DNA from: DASSUC01 sp035649895
GTDB taxonomy: Bacteria; Actinomycetota; Actinomycetes; Mycobacteriales; Micromonosporaceae
DNA length: 61,951 nt
Reading direction: 5' to 3'
Assembly: GCA_035649895.1 (NCBI GenBank)
Contig: DASRIS010000086.1
Coordinates: 1 to 61,951 of the forward strand
Shown piece by piece: positions 57,053 to 61,951 of this stretch. The notes under the pieces are model-generated. The model made no database searches. It saw nothing but the letters and a program-made list of their open reading frames with translations, and was not told the origin of the DNA. How positions within the stretch are numbered: position 1 is the first letter of the stretch; each line of letters begins with the position of its first letter. The position numbers and the translations under genes were made by a program.

Positions 57053-57762
57053 ACCTCACGATCGCGCGGATCACCGCCCGGGGCCTGTTCGGCCGGCGGC
57101 GGTTCCTGTTGCTGCTCCCGCTGCCGTTGCTGCTGGTCGGCCTAGCGCTGCTCGCCGACGCGCTCGGCGCCGTGCCATCCGACTGGGGCCCGCCGGTGCT
57201 GGTCGGCCTCGGCTTCGCCGTGGTCCTGCCGGTCATGGCGCTGATCGTCGGCACCGGGGTGCTCGGCGCCGAGATCGACGACGGCACGCTCGTGCACATC
57301 CTCGCCAAGCCTCTGCCCCGACGGGACATCGTCCTGGCCAAGCTGGCCGTCGCGGTCGGCGTCACCGCGGTCACCGTGGGCGCCGCCATGTTCGCCGCGG
57401 GCCTGGTCGCCGGCCCGGTACGCCTCGCGGTTGGCGTCACCGTCGGCGCGGTGCTGGGCGCGCTCGCGTACTGCGCGCTGTTCCTTGCCCTGAGCCTGGT
57501 CACTCGGCGCCCGGTGCTGCTCGGGCTGCTCTACGTGCTGATCTGGGAGGGCCTGCTGGGCAACCTGCTGTCCGGCACCCGGGTGCTGTCGATCCAGCAG
57601 TACGTCGTCGCGGTCGCCGACCGGGTCGCGGGCACGCCCCTGCTGACCGGGCTGGTGTCCGTGCCGGTGTCGCTGGTGATGTCGGCGGTGTTCGCAGTCG
57701 GCGCGACGGTGCTCGCGGTCGACCGGCTGCGCTCGTTCAGCGTCGCCGGCGAGACCGGCTGA
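57049..57762 (+). CDS. ABC-2 type transporter, permease (second)
   Basis: The protein has 237 residues with six helices (FLLLLPLPLLLVGLALLADA to VMSAVFAVGATVLAVDRLRS). The loop LGAEIDDGTLVHILAKPLPR, then RDIVLAKLAVAVG, corresponds to that of the first permease (RSGVLALYFSRPIEREDYPLAK). Both permeases share this layout and probably assemble as a heterodimer. It ends the exporter operon. Confidence 0.9.
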   Translation: MNLTIARITARGLFGRRRFLLLLPLPLLLVGLALLADALGAVPSDWGPPVLVGLGFAVVLPVMALIVGTGVLGAEIDDGTLVHILAKPLPRRDIVLAKLAVAVGVTAVTVGAAMFAAGLVAGPVRLAVGVTVGAVLGALAYCALFLALSLVTRRPVLLGLLYVLIWEGLLGNLLSGTRVLSIQQYVVAVADRVAGTPLLTGLVSVPVSLVMSAVFAVGATVLAVDRLRSFSVAGETG

Positions 57763-57829
57763 CGGCGCCACGCCGTAGCCAACCAGCGTGGCGAAGGAGT
57801 CCGGGCCGCCCCCCACATAAGATGAGGCC

Positions 57830-58120
57830 ATGACGAGCACCGTTGATCGCGCTCGCGCCCACGCGCTGGTAGACGACCTGCTCGGCCCACCGGACGCCGC
57901 CGCCGACCGGGCGGTCGCGGTCCTTGCGGCCCACGCCGCCGCGCTGGCCTGGGTACGCGACACGACAGGCAGCTACCCGGCTCCGGCAAGTGTGGCCGCC
58001 CTTTTGGATAGCGCAGCCGAACGGCTGCGCTCCGGAGAGGATGGGCGCGATCCGGTGCCGGCTCTTGTACAGGCCGCTATAGATGCTACGGCCGCTTACC
58101 GGGCGACCAGTGCCGCGTGA
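57830..58120 (+). CDS. Small helical protein, possible antitoxin-like partner
   Basis: A 96-residue, Ala-rich, all-helical protein (ARAHALVDDLLGPPDAAADR, AAALAWVRDTTGSYPAPASV, PVALVQAAIDATAAYRAT-like end). No domain is recognised. Its stop overlaps the start of a PIN-like protein by four bases. The order of a small helical protein before a PIN domain is the usual order of type II antitoxin and toxin, but no DNA-binding motif is visible in it. Confidence 0.6.
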   Translation: MTSTVDRARAHALVDDLLGPPDAAADRAVAVLAAHAAALAWVRDTTGSYPAPASVAALLDSAAERLRSGEDGRDPVPALVQAAIDATAAYRATSAA

Positions 58121-58512
58121 GCGGATACATCCTCGACGATCTGGCGCTGGCTGCGGGCCTGGCCAACGCAGGCAGCGAACACCATCGCCGCGAGCTGTCC
58201 CGTCTGTTTCATGGCGCAGTTGATGGCGGCCCCACGCTTGACCTTCCTGCGTTGTGTCTGACCACGGCCACGCTGGCGCGGCCGGCAGTCGCGGACCACG
58301 TGGCCGACATCGTTGCCGCAGCCCCACCTGGCGCTGTCACCATCAGCGGGCTGATCCGCACCGCCCACCTGGATGCGCTGCTTTCATGGGCCCCAGCACT
58401 TGGCTGGCCAGCAACTCACGCCGCGGTCCGCGCGATGGCCACTGGTCTTCCGGTCTTGACCGTCGCCCCAGACCGGTATGCCAAGGCTGGGATCGATGTC
58501 TTGACGCTGTAG
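58117..58512 (+). CDS. PIN-like domain protein
   Basis: The protein has 131 residues from GTG 58117. The pattern fits a PIN-like fold: an acidic pair near the start (YILDDLALAAG), a central LDLPALCLTTA helix, an Asp in RTAHLDALLSWAPALGWP, and the last strand with VLTVAPDRYAKAGIDVLTL, where the Asp before Arg-Tyr is typical. PIN domains are RNases, often toxins. Acidic residues are kept at three of the usual four places; one may be replaced, so activity is unproven. It is coupled to the small helical protein upstream. Confidence 0.62.
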   Translation: MSGYILDDLALAAGLANAGSEHHRRELSRLFHGAVDGGPTLDLPALCLTTATLARPAVADHVADIVAAAPPGAVTISGLIRTAHLDALLSWAPALGWPATHAAVRAMATGLPVLTVAPDRYAKAGIDVLTL

Positions 58513-58688
58513 CGAGCGAACACCGGGCCGCCGCGGAGCTGGGAAAGCACCATGAGCCACCCCCATCCGCGACGTCGTCGGCGTTACGTACGAGATCCAC
58601 GTCTGCTACTGGGCGGAGCCGGTAGGCTGGACCTGCTAGGACCACCCCCCGCCGGCTCGCGGCGCGGGGGCGTCGCCGCATGCGCGCG

Positions 58689-61600
58689 ATGTGGGATGTG
58701 ACTGTTGTGAAGCTCGCCGGCCTCCTCCAAGCCGCCCTCGCCGACCCCGCACTGGCCCGGGCGCACGCCCTGGCCTGGGCCGGCGGCCCGGAAGCGGACC
58801 AGCTCGACCTCACCGCGCCGCCGGCGCTGCGGCCGTTCGTGGTCGCCGCGGTGGCCGACGCGCTCACCGGCGCGGCCGAGCCGGAAGCCGGCACGCGCAC
58901 CGCCAGCATGAGCGAGGCCGGCAGGGGAGCGGCCGGCGCCACCCGGGCCGTGCTCGCCGTCACCGCCACCAGCCGCGAGGCCGAGGACCTCGCCGACGCG
59001 CTCGGCTGCCTGCTCCCCGCTGACCAGGTCGCCGTCTACCCGGCCTGGGAGACGCTGCCGCACGAGCGGCTCTCGCCCCGCTCCGACACGGTTGGCCGGC
59101 GGCTGGCGGTGCTGCGGCGCCTGGCCCACCCGGCCGAGAACGGCCCGCTGCGGGTCGTCGTGGCACCGGTCCGCTCGGTCCTGCAACCCCAGCTGCGCGG
59201 CCTCGGCGACCTGCTCCCGCTGGAGCTGCGCCCGGGCGACAGCGCCGACCTCGCCGAGGTGGCCACCCGGCTGACCGACATCGCGTACGCCCGCACCGAT
59301 CTGGTGACCAAGCGCGGCGAGTTCGCCGTACGCGGCGGGATCCTCGACGTGTTCCCGCCCACCGAGGAGCATCCCATCCGGGTTGAGTTCTGGGGCGACG
59401 AGGTGGAGGAGCTGCGCTCGTTCGCCGTCGCCGACCAGCGCACCATCGAGCCGGTGGAGCGGCTGTGGGCCCCGCCGTGCCGGGAGCTGCTGCTCACTCC
59501 CGAGGTGCGGGAACGGGCCGCCCAGCTCGCGCAGGAGCATCCGGAGCTGGCCGAGATCGCCGGCAAGCTGGCCGAGGGCATCCCGGTCGAGGGCATGGAG
59601 TCGCTGGCCCCGGCGCTGCTGGACGGCACCGCAACCATGGAGCTGGTGCTGCACACGATGCCACCGTCTACTGTGGTCATTCTCTGCGACCCGGAGCGGA
59701 TCCGCACCCGCGCGCACGACCTGGTCCGTACCTCCGCGGAGTTCCTGGAGGCGAGCTGGGCCGCGGCGGCCGTCGGGGGCAAGGCCCCGGTCGACCTCGG
59801 CGCCGCCGCCTTCAAGACCCTCGCCGACGTACGGGCCACCGCCCGCGCCCTGGGCTGTCCATGGTGGACCGTCTCCCCGTTCGGCCTGAGTGGACCGAAG
59901 CTGTCCACAGTAGAGAAAGAGCCGTGGCGGGAGGACGAGCCGGACCTGCTCCCGGCGGTCGCCGACGACCCGGGCGAGGCGCTCACCGCCGCCGCCCAGC
60001 CCACACCGCTCTACCACGGCGAGACCGGCCGGGTCATCGACGACCTCAAGCGCTGGGTCGGCGACGGCTGGCGGGTGGCGCTGGTGTTCGCCGGGCCCGG
60101 CCCGGCGCAGCGGGCGGTGGAGGTGCTGCGGGAGGCCGACTTCGGGGTGTCGCTGGCCGAGGCGGTGTGCGAGGCACCGCAGCCCGGCGTCCCGGTGGTC
60201 ACCACCGGCGCGCTCGGCCACGGCTTCCTGGACGAGGCGTCCCGTCTGGTCGTGCTGACCGGGGACGACATCACCGGTGGCCGAGGATCGTCCACAAAAG
60301 ACATGCGCAAGATGCCGAGCCGGCGGCGCAACATGATCGACCCGCTGGAGCTGGCCACCGGCGACTACATCGTGCACGAGCAGCACGGCATTGGCCGGTA
60401 CGTGGAGATGGTGCAGCGCACGGTCAACGGCGCCGACCGCGAGTACCTGGTCATCGAGTACGGGCCGAGCAAGCGTGGCCAGCCGGGCGACCGGCTCTAC
60501 GTCCCCACCGACCAGCTGGACCAGCTCTCCCGCTACGTCGGCGGCGAGTCGCCGACCCTGCACAAGCTCGGCGGCTCCGACTGGCAGAAGGCCAAGGCCC
60601 GGGCCCGCAAGGCGGTACGCGAGATCGCCGCCCAGCTGATCCAGCTCTACGCCGCCCGGCAGTCGGCCACCGGGCACGCGTTCGCCCCGGACACCCCGTG
60701 GCAGCGCGAGCTGGAGGACGCGTTCCCCTACACCGAGACGCCGGACCAGTTCGCCGCGATCGAGGAGGTCAAGACGGACATGGAGAAGCCGGTGCCGATG
60801 GACCGGCTGATCTGCGGGGACGTCGGGTACGGCAAGACCGAGATCGCGGTACGCGCGGCGTTCAAGGCGGTGCAGGACGGCCGGCAGGTGGCCGTGCTGG
60901 TGCCGACCACGCTGCTCGCCCAGCAGCACCACAACACGTTCGTCGAGCGGATGGGCCAGTTCCCGGTGCAGATCCGCCAGCTGTCCCGGTTCGCCACGCC
61001 GAAGGAGGCGGAGCAGACCGCCGGGATGATCGCGGACGGGAGCGCGGACATCGTCATCGGCACCCACCGCCTGCTCCAGTCGACCACCCGGTTCAAGCGC
61101 CTCGGCCTCGTCGTGGTCGATGAGGAGCAGCGCTTCGGGGTGGAGCACAAGGAGCACCTGAAGCGCCTGCGCACCCACGTGGACGTGCTCACCATGTCGG
61201 CCACGCCGATCCCGCGCACGCTGGAGATGGCGATCACCGGGATCCGGGAGATGTCCACCATCGCCACTCCGCCGGAGGAGCGCCACCCGGTGCTGACCTA
61301 CGTCGGGGCGTACGACAGCAAGCAGGTCGCCGCCGCGGTCCACCGCGAGCTGCTCCGCGACGGCCAGGTCTTCTACCTGCACAACCGGGTCGAGTCGATC
61401 GAGCGGGCGGCGCGTAAGCTGCGCGACCTGGTGCCGGAGGCGCGCATCGGGGTGGCCCACGGCCAGCTCGGTGAGGACGCGCTGGAGAAGGTCATGGTCG
61501 CCTTCTGGGAGAAGGAGTACGACGTCCTGGTCTGCACCACGATCGTGGAGTCGGGCATCGACATCCCCAACGCGAACACGCTCATCGTCGAGCGGGCCGA

Positions 61601-61951
61601 CCTGCTCGGCCTCGCCCAGCTGCACCAGATCCGCGGCCGCGTGGGCCGGGCCCGCGAGCGCGCCTACGCGTACTTCCTCTTCCCGCCGGACCGCCCGCTC
61701 ACCGAGCACGCGCACGAGCGCCTGGCCACGATCGCGCAGCACACCGAGCTCGGGGCCGGCATGTACGTGGCGATGAAGGATCTGGAGATCCGGGGCGCCG
61801 GCAACCTGCTCGGGGGGGAGCAGTCGGGCCACATCGAGGGCGTCGGCTTCGACCTGTACGTGCGGATGGTCGGCGAGGCGGTCCAGCAGTTCAAGGGCGA
61901 GGCACCCGAGGAGGTCGTCGACGTCAAGGTCGACCTGCCCGTTGATGCCCA
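58689..61951 (+). CDS. mfd: Transcription-repair coupling factor (3' end outside window)
   Basis: The first 1087 residues are present from ATG 58689 (GTG 58698 and 58707 in frame); the frame stays open to the end. The UvrB-like N-terminal part (AVYPAWETLPHERLSPRSDT, FAVRGGILDVFPP), the RNA-polymerase-interaction domain (DYIVHEQHGIGRYVEM) and the RecG-like translocase are in the usual order. The translocase shows LICGDVGYGKTEIAVRAAF, VVVDEEQRFGVEHKEHL, MSATPIPRTLEMAITG and QIRGRVGRARERAYAYF. Mfd removes stalled RNA polymerase at DNA damage and recruits UvrA. The C-terminal domain is missing only because the window ends. Confidence 0.97.
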   Translation, partial: MWDVTVVKLAGLLQAALADPALARAHALAWAGGPEADQLDLTAPPALRPFVVAAVADALTGAAEPEAGTRTASMSEAGRGAAGATRAVLAVTATSREAEDLADALGCLLPADQVAVYPAWETLPHERLSPRSDTVGRRLAVLRRLAHPAENGPLRVVVAPVRSVLQPQLRGLGDLLPLELRPGDSADLAEVATRLTDIAYARTDLVTKRGEFAVRGGILDVFPPTEEHPIRVEFWGDEVEELRSFAVADQRTIEPVERLWAPPCRELLLTPEVRERAAQLAQEHPELAEIAGKLAEGIPVEGMESLAPALLDGTATMELVLHTMPPSTVVILCDPERIRTRAHDLVRTSAEFLEASWAAAAVGGKAPVDLGAAAFKTLADVRATARALGCPWWTVSPFGLSGPKLSTVEKEPWREDEPDLLPAVADDPGEALTAAAQPTPLYHGETGRVIDDLKRWVGDGWRVALVFAGPGPAQRAVEVLREADFGVSLAEAVCEAPQPGVPVVTTGALGHGFLDEASRLVVLTGDDITGGRGSSTKDMRKMPSRRRNMIDPLELATGDYIVHEQHGIGRYVEMVQRTVNGADREYLVIEYGPSKRGQPGDRLYVPTDQLDQLSRYVGGESPTLHKLGGSDWQKAKARARKAVREIAAQLIQLYAARQSATGHAFAPDTPWQRELEDAFPYTETPDQFAAIEEVKTDMEKPVPMDRLICGDVGYGKTEIAVRAAFKAVQDGRQVAVLVPTTLLAQQHHNTFVERMGQFPVQIRQLSRFATPKEAEQTAGMIADGSADIVIGTHRLLQSTTRFKRLGLVVVDEEQRFGVEHKEHLKRLRTHVDVLTMSATPIPRTLEMAITGIREMSTIATPPEERHPVLTYVGAYDSKQVAAAVHRELLRDGQVFYLHNRVESIERAARKLRDLVPEARIGVAHGQLGEDALEKVMVAFWEKEYDVLVCTTIVESGIDIPNANTLIVERADLLGLAQLHQIRGRVGRARERAYAYFLFPPDRPLTEHAHERLATIAQHTELGAGMYVAMKDLEIRGAGNLLGGEQSGHIEGVGFDLYVRMVGEAVQQFKGEAPEEVVDVKVDLPVDA

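Noticed and set aside
58584..61832. Long open frame of 1082 codons on the minus strand
   Set aside because: It is the antisense shadow of mfd. Its translation is Arg/His/Leu/Gly-rich without domains, while the plus strand carries every Mfd motif in order.
1..61951. tRNA or rRNA genes
   Set aside because: I scanned the gaps for cloverleaf-like segments with GTTCGA-type T loops flanked by pairing arms and found none that held up. A covariance scan is still needed to be certain.

Overview
This window is chromosomal DNA from a high-GC actinomycete. GTG and TTG starts are frequent, G/C-ending codons dominate, and most gene junctions are ATGA or TGATG overlaps. XRE/DUF5753-DUF397 regulator pairs, a trypco2 gene beside a trypsin-CHAT-NB-ARC protein, DUF6350/PerM, double-NUDIX proteins and PspC-type sensor kinases together fit the Micromonosporaceae. 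The genus cannot be settled from the sequence alone. The order sucC-sucD-perM-like-purN-purH matches the well-known mycobacterial arrangement, so this part is an old core neighbourhood.

Layout. 1-3777: the end of an OmpR-type regulator, its histidine kinase, and two membrane proteins. 3778-14681: an accessory region. It holds a small secreted protein, a protein made of two repeats, a relic of a SARP/NB-ARC regulator, a Uma2-family nuclease, a lipoprotein, two DUF397 genes with one intact and one broken XRE regulator, a run of very small genes (two paralogous one-helix peptides with a CPxCG zinc knuckle, a CxxC protein, a helix-turn-helix protein), and a trypco2 + trypsin-CHAT-NB-ARC-TPR conflict system that abuts guaA. 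14682-32712: guaA, PspC-domain envelope-stress genes with a NarL-type two-component system, two double-NUDIX genes, pssA and psd for phosphatidylethanolamine, a PIG-L deacetylase, chorismate mutase behind a Phe/Tyr leader-peptide attenuator, a secreted 5'-nucleotidase, and pcrA. 31945-34786: cell-wall hydrolases. 35092-48413: central metabolism (B12-binding protein, sucCD, purN, purH, folD, mdh, icd) with membrane and cell-wall genes between. 48571-61951: a fused cyanophycinase-like protein, an alpha/beta hydrolase, an ATP-sulfurylase-like/CysC fusion, a DM13 protein, a four-gene ABC-2 exporter operon, a PIN-like pair, and the 5' part of mfd, which runs off the end.

The points most worth following are: (i) the trypco2/trypsin-CHAT-NB-ARC system, whose TPR tail has collapsed and shifted frame, leaving the expected family tail in the guaA reading frame; (ii) a short leader peptide with Tyr-Phe-Phe-Tyr before chorismate mutase, with pause, antiterminator and terminator stems that can be drawn by hand; (iii) a mosaic palindromic element before folD; (iv) several unusual fusions (a methyltransferase-like domain on Psd, a CysRS-like tail on a cyanophycinase-like protein, a degenerate sulfurylase on CysC); (v) a PIN-like two-gene module before mfd. 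All family names come from reading motifs by eye; no database search was run.
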